Source of the DNA: Pusillimonas sp. T2
GTDB taxonomy: Bacteria; Pseudomonadota; Gammaproteobacteria; Burkholderiales; Burkholderiaceae_B
DNA: 64,000 nt
Reading direction: 5' to 3'
Assembly (NCBI RefSeq): GCF_002236805.1
Contig: NZ_NIQA01000001.1
Span: forward strand, 248,001 to 312,000
The notes below the pieces were generated by a model, which did not search any database, was not told where the DNA came from, and was given only the letters and a program-made list of their open reading frames with translations. This document shows positions 43,094-55,315 of this stretch, in pieces (position 1 is the first letter of the stretch; each line of letters starts with the position of its first letter). The translations under genes and the position numbers were made by a program.

Positions 43094-45955
43094 ATGCCTG
43101 GTTTAAAGCTGTTTAACGATCAACTAATACCCGCTACAGTGCAAACGCTGCGCCACGGCGTTGCCGGCCTGGCGCTGACCATTGCAGCACTGGCAAGCCT
43201 ACCGCTGGTTCACGCACAAACGGCCCCAGCGCCGGCGCAAAGCCCAGACAAAGCGGCCGTGGCCATATCCGGTACGTCTGTCGCATTACCTGAAGGCGTT
43301 ATTGCAGGCCCTGCCATCGAAGGCACGCACGCGTACACCCTGCCTAATGGGCTCAAGGTACTGTTGACGCCCGACGAAGCCCAGGCCTCAGTCACCGTCA
43401 ACATGACCTACCTCGTGGGTTCACGACACGAAAACTACGGTGAAACCGGGATGGCGCATCTGCTCGAGCACATGCTGTTTCGCGGCACCCCATCCTTACC
43501 CAATGCCTTGGCAGAGTTTTCAAAGCGCGGGCTGAGGGCCAATGGCACCACTTCAAGCGACCGCACCAACTACTACGCGTCGTTTGCCGCCGACCCTGCC
43601 CTGCTTGACTGGTATGTACGCTGGCAGGCAGACGTCATGGTCAATGCGACCATTGCACGCAGCGACCTTGACGCCGAAATGACTGTGGTACGCAACGAAA
43701 TGGAGGCTGGGGAAAACAATCCTTTCGAAACCCTGATGCAAAAAACACAGGCGGCGGCCTACCAGTGGCACAGCTACGCCAATGACACCATCGGTGCTCG
43801 CTCCGACGTCGAAAACGTCGATATCCAGCAGCTGCGGGCGTTTTATCGGCAGTACTACCAGCCCGACAACGCCGTCCTGATCATTTCTGGCAAGTTCGAC
43901 CCTGCACAGACCTTAGCCTTGGTCGCTGACGCCTTCAAAGGCATCCCCAAACCCGAACGCACCTTGCCCCCCGAGTACACCGTCGAACCGGTGCAAGAGG
44001 GCCAGCGGCAGGTGGTAGTTAAACGAAATGGCGGCACCCCGCTCGTCGTCAGTCAGTACCACATTCCCCAAGGGGCCAGCCCCGATTTCGTTGCGCTCGA
44101 CCTTGGGGTATCCATCATTGCCGACGTACCTTCGGGCCGCCTATACAAGGCCCTGGTCGACAAAAGGCTGGCGGTGCTAAGCTTCGGGTTCGCCCGCCCT
44201 ATGCAACAACCGGGCTACGCCCTTTTCGGCGCTCAGCTCGAGTCTGGCGCCGACCCATACAAAACACTAAATGCGATGAACGCCGCTATTGCCGACGTGG
44301 CCCAAACGCCCTTCACCCAGCAAGAGCTCGATCGCGTCAAATCGCGCGCCCTTGCGCAATGGAATCAAGTCTATGCCGACCCGGCACACCTGACGTCGGC
44401 CCTGTCGGAAGCCGCTGCATTAGGCGACTGGCGCCTGTTTTACTGGCAGCGAGACCAGGTAGAGCAAACCACGCTTGACAACATACAACGCGTCACGACG
44501 GCCTATCTGGTACCCGATAACAGAACCGAAGGCATATACCTGCCCACAGACCAACCCACGCGCGCCCCTGCCGCCACACCTATCAATATCGAACAGATGC
44601 TGGCTGACTATACCGGGCGCGCACTGGAAGGCAACACGGCCGCCTTCGATGCCACGCCGGAAAACATCGACGCCCAAACCCAGCGCGAACCCTTAGCATT
44701 GTCCGACGGCACACAGATCGACATGGCCTTGCTGCCCAAGCCGACCCGCGGCAATCGGGTTGAGGCCAAACTAGTGATGCAATTTGGTGACGCAGCGTCT
44801 TTGGCCGGTAAAAGCACCGTTGCGGCCGCCGCCGCGTCTCTGCTCGATCACGGCAGCAAAACGCTGTCGCGCCAGGACATCCAGGACAAATTCACCGAAC
44901 TACAAGCCGATGTCGGCCTGGGCGGCGGCAATGGCGTTGTGGTGGCCGAAATCTCGGTGCCGGGCAACAATCTGCCGCAAGTCATTGCGCTGGTCACCCA
45001 TCTTCTGCGCGAACCCGTATTTCCAGCCGACGAGCTCGACACATACAAGACCCAGGTGATCACGTCCATTCGTAGCGGCATGACAGAGCCCGGCGCATTG
45101 GCCTCGCGCGCGCTGGCGCGCCACGACAACCCCTGGCCTAAAGAAGACCCACGCTACACACCCACCTTCGAAGAGGCGTTACAACGCGTCGAAGCACTGA
45201 ATCAAAAGGCACTGGCAGATTTTCATGCGCAGTTCTACGGAACGGGCACGTTGCGCTTCTCGGCAATCGGCACCTTCGACGCAGACGCTGTACGCCAAGC
45301 CTTGAAAGCTGGGTTCTCAGACTGGAAGAAAGCCCCGGCCTACACCCGCCTCGATGACCCGTGGCGCAACGTCACACCCCAATCATTCACGATCAACACC
45401 CCCGACAAGGCCAATGCGGTTTACATCGCCTCGTTGCCGCTCAAATTGCGTGATGACAACCCCGAGTTCCAGGCGCTGTACGTCGCCAATTACCTATTGG
45501 GCGGGTCCAGTCGCTCACGACTCTGGGAGCGCATTCGTGTCACCGAAGGGATCTCTTACAGCGTCGGGTCAGGCGTCAACGCGTCGGCCTACGAGCCGTC
45601 GGGCGAATGGTCCATGTCGGCTATTCTGGCACCCGAAAACCGCGATCGTTTCCGGGCAGCACTGAACGACGAACTGAACAAGGCCCTCAATTCGGGGTTC
45701 TCCGATGAAGAGGTCAAGGAAGCCGTTCAGGCCTTGATGAACCTTCGTCGACTTAACCGCAGCAACGACGAGGTACTGGCCGCCGTGTGGATCAACTACA
45801 TGCAAGAAGGGCGCAGTTTCGCCTGGTCAGCTCAGATCGACGACTTGCTATCAAAAATGACGGCTAAAGACGTCAATGCGGCGCTACGCACGTACCTTAA
45901 GCCCGATGCGTTCAGCAACGCACTGGCCGGCGACTTCGACAAAAACAAACCATAG
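43094..45955 (+). CDS. M16-family zinc metallopeptidase
   Basis: The 953-residue protein is a large, exported M16 (pitrilysin-type) peptidase. A signal peptide covers residues about 20-42 (ASLPLVHAQTA). The inverted zinc motif HLLEH (His122, Glu125, His126) and the distal zinc ligand Glu202 in NEMEAGE are intact. The C-terminal half is an inactive M16 repeat. Such enzymes degrade peptides in the periplasm or bound to membrane. Separate from the MoxR-VWA pair by 21 bp, so it may share their transcript. Substrate unknown. Confidence 0.9.
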   Translation: MPGLKLFNDQLIPATVQTLRHGVAGLALTIAALASLPLVHAQTAPAPAQSPDKAAVAISGTSVALPEGVIAGPAIEGTHAYTLPNGLKVLLTPDEAQASVTVNMTYLVGSRHENYGETGMAHLLEHMLFRGTPSLPNALAEFSKRGLRANGTTSSDRTNYYASFAADPALLDWYVRWQADVMVNATIARSDLDAEMTVVRNEMEAGENNPFETLMQKTQAAAYQWHSYANDTIGARSDVENVDIQQLRAFYRQYYQPDNAVLIISGKFDPAQTLALVADAFKGIPKPERTLPPEYTVEPVQEGQRQVVVKRNGGTPLVVSQYHIPQGASPDFVALDLGVSIIADVPSGRLYKALVDKRLAVLSFGFARPMQQPGYALFGAQLESGADPYKTLNAMNAAIADVAQTPFTQQELDRVKSRALAQWNQVYADPAHLTSALSEAAALGDWRLFYWQRDQVEQTTLDNIQRVTTAYLVPDNRTEGIYLPTDQPTRAPAATPINIEQMLADYTGRALEGNTAAFDATPENIDAQTQREPLALSDGTQIDMALLPKPTRGNRVEAKLVMQFGDAASLAGKSTVAAAAASLLDHGSKTLSRQDIQDKFTELQADVGLGGGNGVVVAEISVPGNNLPQVIALVTHLLREPVFPADELDTYKTQVITSIRSGMTEPGALASRALARHDNPWPKEDPRYTPTFEEALQRVEALNQKALADFHAQFYGTGTLRFSAIGTFDADAVRQALKAGFSDWKKAPAYTRLDDPWRNVTPQSFTINTPDKANAVYIASLPLKLRDDNPEFQALYVANYLLGGSSRSRLWERIRVTEGISYSVGSGVNASAYEPSGEWSMSAILAPENRDRFRAALNDELNKALNSGFSDEEVKEAVQALMNLRRLNRSNDEVLAAVWINYMQEGRSFAWSAQIDDLLSKMTAKDVNAALRTYLKPDAFSNALAGDFDKNKP

Positions 45956-46020
45956 TTTGCGCATTTTCAGGCAACATCAACGCGCAAAGCATGGTCTTTG
46001 ATGTTGCAAGTTACCAAACA

Positions 46021-46050
46021 AAAAATGCCCGGGAATACCCGGGCATTTTT
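46021..46050. terminator. Bidirectional terminator between the M16 peptidase and dnaJ
   Basis: Perfect stem AAAAATGCCCGGG (46021-46033) and CCCGGGCATTTTT (46038-46050) with a 4-base loop. The A and T runs make it work for both converging transcripts. Confidence 0.92.
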
Positions 46051-46081
46051 TGGCCTATACGCGCGGTAGTGTTACCGACTT

Positions 46082-47215
46082 TCAGCTAAAGAAGCTTTTC
46101 ACCCTGTCTTTCCACGAGTCGCTTTTGGGTGAATGCTTTTCTCCCCCCTGCGACAACGAGGCTTCGAATTGACGCAAAATTTTCTTTTGCTCTTCGTTCA
46201 GACGAACCGGGGTTTCGACCACGATGTGGCAATACAAATCACCCGGGTAGCTGGACCGGACCCCTTTAACCCCCTTGCCGCGCAAACGGAAGGTTTTACC
46301 CGTTTGCGTGCCTTCGGGAATGGAAATTGAGCCTTTGCCCGACAGCGTGGGTACTTCCATTTCGCCACCCAATGCCGCCGTGGTGAAGGGCAGCGTCAGC
46401 TCGCAGTGCAGGTCTTCGCCATCGCGCTGGAATATAGCGTGCGGCTTAAGGTGGATTTCGACGTAAAGATCACCGGGTGGGCCACCATTGACGCCGGGTT
46501 CACCGTTGCCGGCCGAACGAATACGCATGCCGTCATCGATACCCGCCGGGATCTTGACCTGCAGGGTTTTATTTTTACGAATACGACCCACGCCGTCGCA
46601 AGCCACGCAAGGGTCTGTGATTTCCTGGCCGCTGCCATGGCATGTCGGGCAGGTTTGCTGGACACTGAAAAAGCCCTGCTGCATGCGCACGGCCCCGTTG
46701 CCGCCACAGGTGTGGCAGGTTTGCGGCTTGGTACCCGGCTTGGCGCCCGAGCCTTTGCAGGTTTCGCAATTTTCCCAACTAGGCACCCGGATTTCAGTAT
46801 CAAAACCGTTGGCGGCCTGTTCGAGCGTGATATCGAGCGTGTATTTAAGGTCGGCGCCCCGATACACTTGCGGGCCGCCACGACGGCCACCACCGCCGCC
46901 ACCGAAAATTTCGCCAAAGATATCGCCGAACGCATCGGCAAAGCCGGCGCCACCCATGCCGCCCATGCCACCGCCGCCGGCTGCATTCGGGTCAACACCG
47001 GCATGGCCAAAGCGATCGTAGGCGGATCGCTTCCCTTCGTCACTCAGGATTTCGTAGGCTTCTTTGACCTCTTTGAACTTTTCCTCGGCTTCTTTGCTGT
47101 CCGGATTACGGTCAGGGTGGTACTTCATCGCGAGTTTGCGATAAGCCTTTTTCAGTTCGTCATCAGTCGCGTTCTTGCCTACGCCCAGAACTTCGTAAAA
47201 GTCGCGTTTTGCCAT
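46082..47215 (-). CDS. dnaJ: Chaperone DnaJ
   Basis: The 377-residue co-chaperone stimulates DnaK ATPase. It has the J-domain with HPD (residues 33-35, YHPDRNPDS), a glycine-rich region ([10 protein letters not shown]), a zinc domain with four CxxCxGxG repeats ([32 protein letters not shown]) and a C-terminal substrate-binding part. It lies 102 bp after dnaK, separated by a weak hairpin. Confidence 0.98.
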   Translation of the reverse strand: MAKRDFYEVLGVGKNATDDELKKAYRKLAMKYHPDRNPDSKEAEEKFKEVKEAYEILSDEGKRSAYDRFGHAGVDPNAAGGGGMGGMGGAGFADAFGDIFGEIFGGGGGGRRGGPQVYRGADLKYTLDITLEQAANGFDTEIRVPSWENCETCKGSGAKPGTKPQTCHTCGGNGAVRMQQGFFSVQQTCPTCHGSGQEITDPCVACDGVGRIRKNKTLQVKIPAGIDDGMRIRSAGNGEPGVNGGPPGDLYVEIHLKPHAIFQRDGEDLHCELTLPFTTAALGGEMEVPTLSGKGSISIPEGTQTGKTFRLRGKGVKGVRSSYPGDLYCHIVVETPVRLNEEQKKILRQFEASLSQGGEKHSPKSDSWKDRVKSFFS

Positions 47216-47264
47216 AATTTTCTAAGTGCGTCGCACGACGCGTATCTTGTACATGAATAAGAAT

Positions 47265-47296
47265 GCCCGATTTCCGGCAAACACCAGAAACCGGGC
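47265..47296 (-). terminator. Hairpin between dnaK and dnaJ, possible attenuator
   Basis: Stem GCCCGATTTCCGG (47265-47277) with CCAGAAACCGGGC (47284-47296), two G-U pairs on the minus strand RNA. The following sequence, ATTCTTATTC, is only a weak U run. It may act as a partial terminator that lowers dnaJ output relative to dnaK, or as an RNA processing site. Confidence 0.45.
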
Positions 47297-47317
47297 CTTA
47301 ATCAATAAGAGTTGACC

Positions 47318-49243
<1,926 letters not shown>

Positions 49244-49296
49244 AATATATAGCCCTGAAAAATTCGAAATTAGTAAAAATCAGCTTGATGTCGAGT

Positions 49297-49324
49297 AATT
49301 GGGGCCTGATAACACCTTTTCAAG
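49297..49324 (-). promoter_or_regulatory. Sigma-32-like promoter of dnaK
   Basis: On the minus strand CTTGAA (49324-49319), 14 bp, then CCCCAATT (49304-49297), close to the heat-shock consensus CTTGAA-N13-CCCCATNT. It ends about 53 bp before the dnaK start. A stem AATTGGGGC/GCCCCAATT overlaps the -10 element. Confidence 0.7.
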
Positions 49325-49342
49325 GCGACGCCCCAATTTTTT

Positions 49343-49906
49343 TTACTTGCCCGAAGACACCGTAACCAACGCAGGCCGCAAGACGCGGTCGGCAATGGTG
49401 TACCCCTTCTGGAGGGTTTGCACAATGCTCCCTTCGGGGAAGTCGGACGGAATCGACGAAATGGCTTGATGCACGTTGGGGTCGAATTTGTCGCCAGGAA
49501 CAGGCGCTACATCTTTCATGAGGTTACGCTCGAACGCGGACACCAGTTGCTTGAGTGTGGCCTCGACACCTGCACGCCAGGCATCGGGCGTTTGGTCAGG
49601 CAATGCAAGCGCGGCCTCAAGGCTGTCTTTGACAGGCACCAGGCTCTCGGCAAACGACTCAGTGCCGAACTTGCGAGCTTTGGCAACGTCATCCTGTGCA
49701 CGGCGGCGAATATTTTCGACCTCGGCTTTGGCGCGCAAAAGCTCATCGTGGTATTGGGCGACCTGGGCCTGAGCGGCCTCGAGCAAAGCGGCCAAATCAT
49801 GGTCTGCACCCTCGGCGCCTAGAGGCTCGTTCGATTCGAGCTGCTCGGAAGTGTCCGTTGCCGGATTTTCGTCTTTGGGATCAAGGGGCTGCTGGTTCGT
49901 CGACAT
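49343..49906 (-). CDS. grpE: Nucleotide exchange factor GrpE
   Basis: The 187-residue protein releases ADP from DnaK. The start is [15 protein letters not shown] (GGAGAG upstream); a longer frame exists but adds 29 unrelated residues. A long coiled-coil helix (about residues 45-90) is followed by the C-terminal beta domain with [17 protein letters not shown], the family signature. It is the first gene of the grpE-dnaK-dnaJ cluster, with a sigma-32-like promoter in front. Confidence 0.97.
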   Translation of the reverse strand: MSTNQQPLDPKDENPATDTSEQLESNEPLGAEGADHDLAALLEAAQAQVAQYHDELLRAKAEVENIRRRAQDDVAKARKFGTESFAESLVPVKDSLEAALALPDQTPDAWRAGVEATLKQLVSAFERNLMKDVAPVPGDKFDPNVHQAISSIPSDFPEGSIVQTLQKGYTIADRVLRPALVTVSSGK

Positions 49907-49944
49907 AGTTAAAGCTCTCCACTTCAAGTGATTCAATTCAATGC

Positions 49945-49972
49945 AAATGGGGGCACTCGCCCCCATTTCAAG
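49945..49972 (-). promoter_or_regulatory. Sigma-32-like promoter of grpE
   Basis: On the minus strand CTTGAA (49972-49967), 13 bp, then CCCCCATTT (49953-49945), an excellent match to CTTGAA-N13-CCCCATNT. It ends 38 bp before the grpE start. The spacer and -10 contain a GGGGGC...GCCCCC inverted repeat. No CIRCE element was seen here. Confidence 0.8.
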
Positions 49973-50049
49973 ACCAGAAATAGCTTTGTACAAAGTGCGC
50001 AGGCGATTAGCCCCGCCGAGGGTTAGCCATGTGCCGGCGACCGCCCCTT

Positions 50050-51111
50050 TTACAACCAGCCCTGCAGATGCTGCTTGACCAGGCCGGTCAGGCCGCGCGC
50101 CCAGGTTTCGTCATCGTTGAGGCATTCGATATAACGGAACTGTTCGCCGCCTGCATGTAAAAACGCCTCTTGACACTCCACCTGGATTTCCTCGAGCGTC
50201 TCGAGACAATCGGCCAGAAAACCCGGACACATGACATCGACCCGGCGCACCCCTTGTTCAGCCCAGGCCTTGAGGGTGGGCTCGGTATAGGGCTGCAACC
50301 ATTTCTCGGCGCCAAACCGGCTTTGAAACGACACATGCACCAAATGGCCGTCTTCGCCCAGACATTCACGCAGCGCTGCTGCCGTGTCCATGCAGTCGCG
50401 ATGATAAGGATCACCCTGATTGATGGTGCGCTGGGGCAAACCATGAAAACTCAACAACAGACGCTGGGGCTTACCTTGCGATTGCCACAGTGCGCGAACC
50501 TTGTCGGCCATGGCTTGAATATAGGCGGGCAACGTCGGGTAACGTTTCACAAAGCGCAGTTCGGGCTGATTACGCAAGCGCGCCGCATAAGTGCACACTG
50601 CATCAACCGCCGTGGCGGTAGTACTGGCCGCATACTGCGGATACATGGGCACTGTCAGGATGCGCTCGCACCCTTTGGCTCGCAGGGCTTCGATACCCTG
50701 CACCACGGAAGGGTTGCCGTAGCGCATAGCCAGGACCACGTGCACGTCGTGCCCCTGCTCGGTTAACAGGTCTTGCACTCGGTCGGCCTGTACCTGGCTG
50801 TACACCGTAAGCGGTGAGCCGTTTTCGAGCCAAATACCGGCATAACGCGGCACCAGCTTACGGGGCCGGATACGCAAAATAATGCCCTGCAAAATAAATT
50901 GCCAAATCCATTGCGGAATTTCGATGACGCGCGGGTCGGACAGAAACTCGGACAGATACCGGCGGATGGCGGGCGCTGTCGGTGCATCGGGCGTACCCAG
51001 ATTGACCAGCAGAACGCCGACGGGGCCATCGGCGCGCGCCGGCGGGTTCGGATCAAGGCCATGAGGATCGGGCGTTTCGGGCAGATAACGAGACGGCAAA
51101 AAACTGGACAT
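50050..51111 (-). CDS. hemH: Ferrochelatase
   Basis: The 353-residue enzyme inserts ferrous iron into protoporphyrin IX, the last step of heme synthesis. The catalytic histidine lies in [11 protein letters not shown] and the conserved glutamate in [14 protein letters not shown]. The start [15 protein letters not shown] gives the usual length. It lies 23 bp after hrcA on the same strand, so the two are probably in one operon. Confidence 0.97.
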   Translation of the reverse strand: MSSFLPSRYLPETPDPHGLDPNPPARADGPVGVLLVNLGTPDAPTAPAIRRYLSEFLSDPRVIEIPQWIWQFILQGIILRIRPRKLVPRYAGIWLENGSPLTVYSQVQADRVQDLLTEQGHDVHVVLAMRYGNPSVVQGIEALRAKGCERILTVPMYPQYAASTTATAVDAVCTYAARLRNQPELRFVKRYPTLPAYIQAMADKVRALWQSQGKPQRLLLSFHGLPQRTINQGDPYHRDCMDTAAALRECLGEDGHLVHVSFQSRFGAEKWLQPYTEPTLKAWAEQGVRRVDVMCPGFLADCLETLEEIQVECQEAFLHAGGEQFRYIECLNDDETWARGLTGLVKQHLQGWL

Positions 51112-51134
51112 GAAAGGCCTTGAAAGAATCGGGG

Positions 51135-52151
51135 TCAGGAGGTGTTGTGGCTAAGCGCGTTTGAGAGCAGGCGCGCCGTGATGTCGACGATGGGAATGAC
51201 GCGATCGTAGGCCATACGGGTAGGCCCGATCACACCCAGAGTGCCGACGATTTTACCGTCGATACCATAGGGTGCTGTAATAACCGAGACGTCTTCTAGC
51301 GGGACAAGCTGTGAATCGCCGCCGATATAAATTTGCACACCATGGGCGCGGCTGGAGACATCGAGCAACTGCAACAGATCGGTTTTTTTCTCGAAAAGCG
51401 CAAACATGCGACGCAAGCGATCCATGTCTGACGCGATGTCGGAAATATCGAGTAATTTGCTTTCGCCGGAAATCACCACGCCGTCATCACTGCCGTCAGA
51501 CGCCGTACCCGCCTCAACCGCCTGTTGCATCAGACGCGAAATATCTTCTTTAAGCGATGACAACTCGTTGGTAATGGCCTCGCGGACTTCATAAAACGAC
51601 CGGCCTGCAAAATGCGCATTAAAGAAATTACTGGCTTCGGTCAGCTCTTGGTCGAGGTAATCGCGCTGAACAAACAAAATGCGGTTTTGTACGTCACCGT
51701 CCGGTGTCACGATGATCAGCAGAACGCGCTTGTCGGAAAGACGGATGAATTCGATTTGCCGAAATACTTGCGAGCGCTTTGGGGCCAGCACCACACCGGC
51801 AAAGCGGGTAAGGTTAGACAACAAATTCGCCGCAGCATTAACGGCTCGTGTCGGCTCGGATGCCGGCAACATCTCGCGTATCTGGCTGGGTTGCAAAACC
51901 TCGAAGCGTTGCGTCGCCAGCAGACGATCGACAAACAGACGGTAGCCTCGCGGGGTTGGCACCCGCCCGGCCGACGTATGCGGGCTATGGATAAGCCCCA
52001 GCTCTTCGAGGTCGGCCATGACATTACGAATGGTGGCCGGGGACAGCTCGAACATTTTTGAAAGTGTGCGCGACCCCACGGGTTGACCATCGGCAATATA
52101 ACGCTCGATGAGTGCCTTGAGCAGGGCTTTGGCTCTGTCGTCCATGTCCAT
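51135..52151 (-). CDS. hrcA: Heat-inducible transcription repressor HrcA
   Basis: The 338-residue repressor has an N-terminal winged helix (residues about 5-75; [30 protein letters not shown]) and the HrcA dimerisation domain. It represses groESL-type promoters through CIRCE (TTAGCACTC-N9-GAGTGCTAA). I saw no CIRCE near grpE, dnaK or hrcA in this window, so its target is likely elsewhere. It is divergent from nadK with 117 bp between. Confidence 0.97.
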   Translation of the reverse strand: MDMDDRAKALLKALIERYIADGQPVGSRTLSKMFELSPATIRNVMADLEELGLIHSPHTSAGRVPTPRGYRLFVDRLLATQRFEVLQPSQIREMLPASEPTRAVNAAANLLSNLTRFAGVVLAPKRSQVFRQIEFIRLSDKRVLLIIVTPDGDVQNRILFVQRDYLDQELTEASNFFNAHFAGRSFYEVREAITNELSSLKEDISRLMQQAVEAGTASDGSDDGVVISGESKLLDISDIASDMDRLRRMFALFEKKTDLLQLLDVSSRAHGVQIYIGGDSQLVPLEDVSVITAPYGIDGKIVGTLGVIGPTRMAYDRVIPIVDITARLLSNALSHNTS

Positions 52152-52268
52152 GTTTAAACCTTACGCCTCCGGAAGACAAAGTTGTCGTTCCGGGTACAAC
52201 AACAAACGCTTGTGGAACATATAATAAATTTATCTGAACCCAAACATCATAAACAAGGTATCGGCACA

Positions 52269-53168
52269 ATGCATTTCAAAACTGTAGCGTTGGTCGGGCG
52301 CTACCAGGACAGCGGACTTGACGCCCCGCTGCGCGAACTGGCCGCGACCCTCGAAAAAGCAGGGTGCCGCGTTCTTGTCGAAACCGATACTGCCGTCAAT
52401 ACCGGAGTTACCGAATACGCTGTCGCGTCCTACGCCGAAATCGGCGGCCAGGCCGACCTGGCCGTTATTATGGGCGGCGACGGCACCATGTTGGGTGCGG
52501 CCCGCATGCTGGCGCGGGCCCATGTACCGCTTATCGGCATCAACCACGGCCGACTAGGGTTTATTACCGACATCCCGCTGCAGTCGGCAGCCGCCGCTTT
52601 AACACGCGTCATCGAGGGCAACTTCAATATCGAAGAGCGCATCTTACTTGAAGGCCGGGTCATGCGCGGCGACCAGATCATGTTTTCGGGGGTTGCCCTG
52701 AACGACGTCGTCATCAATCGCGCCGGCCGCGGGGGCATGATCGAACTGGGCGTCGAGCTCGATGGCAACCTGATGTACAACCAACGCGCCGACGGGCTGA
52801 TCATCTCTACCCCGACGGGCTCCACCGCTTACGCGCTGTCGGCCAACGGCCCCATTTTGCACCCGCAACTGCGCACCATGCTTTTGGTACCGGTCGCACC
52901 GCAAACATTGTCAAACCGGCCCATCGTCATCCCCGACAGCGGCGTACTCAGCATCACCATCACATCGCTCAGCCGCGTCGAATCGGGCGCCAGCGTTCAC
53001 TTCGATATGCAAACCTGGTCCGAATGCCAAGCCGGCGACCGCATCGAAGTGCGGCGCGCGCAAGATACCATCCGCTTCGTTCACCCAACCGGTTACAGCT
53101 TTTTCTCGACGTTGCGGCGCAAATTGCTCTGGAACCAAATGCCCACCCTGTCAGACGAGACCGAATAA
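52269..53168 (+). CDS. nadK: NAD kinase
   Basis: The 299-residue enzyme phosphorylates NAD to NADP. The GGDG motif (residues 69-72, IMGGDGTMLG) and the NE/D-type motif DGLIISTPTGSTAYALSANGP are present. The start is MHFKTVALVGRY; the longer frame adds 29 unlikely residues. It lies 3 bp before recN, so the two are co-transcribed. Confidence 0.97.
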   Translation: MHFKTVALVGRYQDSGLDAPLRELAATLEKAGCRVLVETDTAVNTGVTEYAVASYAEIGGQADLAVIMGGDGTMLGAARMLARAHVPLIGINHGRLGFITDIPLQSAAAALTRVIEGNFNIEERILLEGRVMRGDQIMFSGVALNDVVINRAGRGGMIELGVELDGNLMYNQRADGLIISTPTGSTAYALSANGPILHPQLRTMLLVPVAPQTLSNRPIVIPDSGVLSITITSLSRVESGASVHFDMQTWSECQAGDRIEVRRAQDTIRFVHPTGYSFFSTLRRKLLWNQMPTLSDETE

Positions 53169-53171
53169 ACC

Positions 53172-54815
53172 ATGTTGCGATCCCTGAGCCTTACCGATTT
53201 CGTCATTGTCGAGCACTCCGAAATCCAATTCGACTCGGGTTTCACAGTGTTTTCAGGCGAGACAGGCGCTGGCAAGTCAATTCTTATCGACGCCCTGTCG
53301 CTGGTGCTGGGCGCGCGTGCCGACACCGCTTTTATCCGCGATGGCGCCGACAAGGCCGACATCAGCGCGGTATTTAACGTGCCCAACAACCTGGTCGGCT
53401 GGCTGACCGAACACGACCTTGATGCCGACGATACGCTGGTGCTTCGTCGCGTAATCGACCAGCAAGGCAAAAGCCGCGCCTACATTAACGGGGTGCCCGC
53501 CACGCTGGGCCAATTACGCGAACTAAGCGAACAATTGGTCGACATCCATGGCCAGCACGCCCACCAAAGCCTGCTCAAACCCGGTAGCCAGCGCGAACTA
53601 CTCGACACGCAAGGCCGCCACACCGATCTGGTCCAAAATGTGGCGCAAGCTTGGCAGGCCTGGCAAACACTGACCAAACAGCTCGACAATGCGCGCGCAC
53701 ATACCGACATACTTCAAGAAGAACAAAACCGGCTCGAATGGCAAGTCAACGAGCTTGAACAGCTAAGCCTGGCCGACGGGGAATGGGACGCCCTCTCGGC
53801 TGAACACAACCGACTGGCTCACGCCCAATCGTTACTTGAAAACGCCACACAGGCTTTAAGCGCATTAGACGACGACACCGCCGGCGCGCATCACATCCTG
53901 AACACCGCAGCACATCGGCTGCAAGGCATGCTTCGCCATGACACACAACTCGCCGTAATTTGCGACACCCTCGAATCGGCTCGCATCGCGACTGCCGAGG
54001 CCATATCCGACCTGAACAGCTACATCAGCAAGCTCGACCTCGACCCCGACGCCCTGCAGCAAGCCGAGGCGCGAATGTCGGCCATCTTCGACGCCGCTCG
54101 CAAATTCCGCGTCGAACCCGACGAGATCCCCGCCCTGGCCACACGCTTGCGTGAACGGCTACACGAAACACAAGCCGGTATCGACCTGGCAGCACTCGAA
54201 GCCAAAGCCCAGGCGGCGCACGACCACTACACGGCATGGGCAGCACAGTTGACAACCGCACGTAAAAAAGCTGCCAGCCTCATGGCACCCGCCGTCACTC
54301 AAGCCATGCAAACGCTAGCCATGGCCGGCGGGCGCTTCGATGTGGCCATCACCCCTTGCGCGTCTGGCCCTAACGGCAACGAAACCATCGAGTTTTTGGT
54401 GGCGGCCCACACCGGCACACAGCCTCGCCCGCTGGCCAAGGTGGCCTCAGGCGGCGAACTGGCCCGGCTGTCGCTGGCGCTGTCAGTCATCGCCAGCCAG
54501 GCTGCACGCGTCCCTACACTTATTTTCGACGAGGTCGACAGCGGTATTGGCGGCGGGGTGGCCGAAGTAGTGGGCAAACTGCTTGGGGCCCTGGGCGAAC
54601 GCCATCAGGTGCTATGCGTCACACACTTGCCCCAGGTAGCGGCTTGCGGCAACCATCACTTCAAGGTCAGCAAGTCTCAGCACAAAGGCAAAACGACCTC
54701 GCGCATCGATTTACTCGATAAAAAAGCGCGCATCGATGAGATAGCGCGCATGCTGGGTGGGCTAAGCATTACCGACACTACGCGTCAGCATGCCGCCGAA
54801 ATGCTGGGGGCCTGA
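53172..54815 (+). CDS. recN: DNA repair protein RecN
   Basis: The 547-residue SMC-like protein acts early in double-strand break repair. Walker A GETGAGKS (residues about 36-43), a long central coiled coil (about 150-360), the ABC signature VASGGELARLSLAL and Walker B LIFDEVDSGIGG are all visible. It follows nadK by 3 bp and is convergent with fur (3 bp). Confidence 0.97.
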   Translation: MLRSLSLTDFVIVEHSEIQFDSGFTVFSGETGAGKSILIDALSLVLGARADTAFIRDGADKADISAVFNVPNNLVGWLTEHDLDADDTLVLRRVIDQQGKSRAYINGVPATLGQLRELSEQLVDIHGQHAHQSLLKPGSQRELLDTQGRHTDLVQNVAQAWQAWQTLTKQLDNARAHTDILQEEQNRLEWQVNELEQLSLADGEWDALSAEHNRLAHAQSLLENATQALSALDDDTAGAHHILNTAAHRLQGMLRHDTQLAVICDTLESARIATAEAISDLNSYISKLDLDPDALQQAEARMSAIFDAARKFRVEPDEIPALATRLRERLHETQAGIDLAALEAKAQAAHDHYTAWAAQLTTARKKAASLMAPAVTQAMQTLAMAGGRFDVAITPCASGPNGNETIEFLVAAHTGTQPRPLAKVASGGELARLSLALSVIASQAARVPTLIFDEVDSGIGGGVAEVVGKLLGALGERHQVLCVTHLPQVAACGNHHFKVSKSQHKGKTTSRIDLLDKKARIDEIARMLGGLSITDTTRQHAAEMLGA

Positions 54816-54818
54816 AGC

Positions 54819-55238
54819 TTATTTTTTCTTCTGGCACGACTCGCAAATACCGTACAGCATCATGGTGTGGCTTTCGAGCGTAAACTTTTTTTGCTCGGCA
54901 ATCAGGTGCTGACGCTTTTCGATGTCGGGGTCGGTGAACTCGACCACCTTGCCACAGTTGGTGCAGATAAGATGGTCGTGGTGGTCGCCGTCGTTAAGCT
55001 CGAAAACGGCCTTGCCCCCATCGAACTGGCTACGCGTTAGAATACCTGCCTGTTCAAACTGCGTCAGCACGCGGTAAACGGTTGCCAGGCCAATATCGAT
55101 ATCTTCTGCGATAAGGGCACGGTAAACGTCTTCGGCGCTTTGGTGGCGTGTGTCTGATTTACGAAAAACATCCAGAATTTTAAGGCGTGGAAACGTTGCC
55201 TTAAGACCCATGTTTTTCAGTTCGTTTTGTTCATTCAT
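54819..55238 (-). CDS. fur: Ferric uptake regulator Fur
   Basis: The 139-residue repressor starts at [18 protein letters not shown]; a longer frame is possible but lacks support. The winged helix (residues about 5-82) is followed by a dimerisation domain with [16 protein letters not shown]. Two zinc pairs are visible: Cys92-Cys95 and Cys132-Cys135. With iron it represses uptake genes. It is divergent from bamE, as in many betaproteobacteria; no clear Fur box was identified in the 77-bp gap. Confidence 0.97.
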   Translation of the reverse strand: MNEQNELKNMGLKATFPRLKILDVFRKSDTRHQSAEDVYRALIAEDIDIGLATVYRVLTQFEQAGILTRSQFDGGKAVFELNDGDHHDHLICTNCGKVVEFTDPDIEKRQHLIAEQKKFTLESHTMMLYGICESCQKKK

Positions 55239-55315
55239 GTTCGAGGCTCTCGGGCAGGTGGACATTATGCCTTTATCATAACGGTTTTATTCAACCTGAA
55301 TCACAGGGGCGCTTC

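Noticed and set aside
46406-47260. Plus-strand frame opposite dnaJ
   Set aside because: Antisense of a clearly identified gene with intact zinc repeats.
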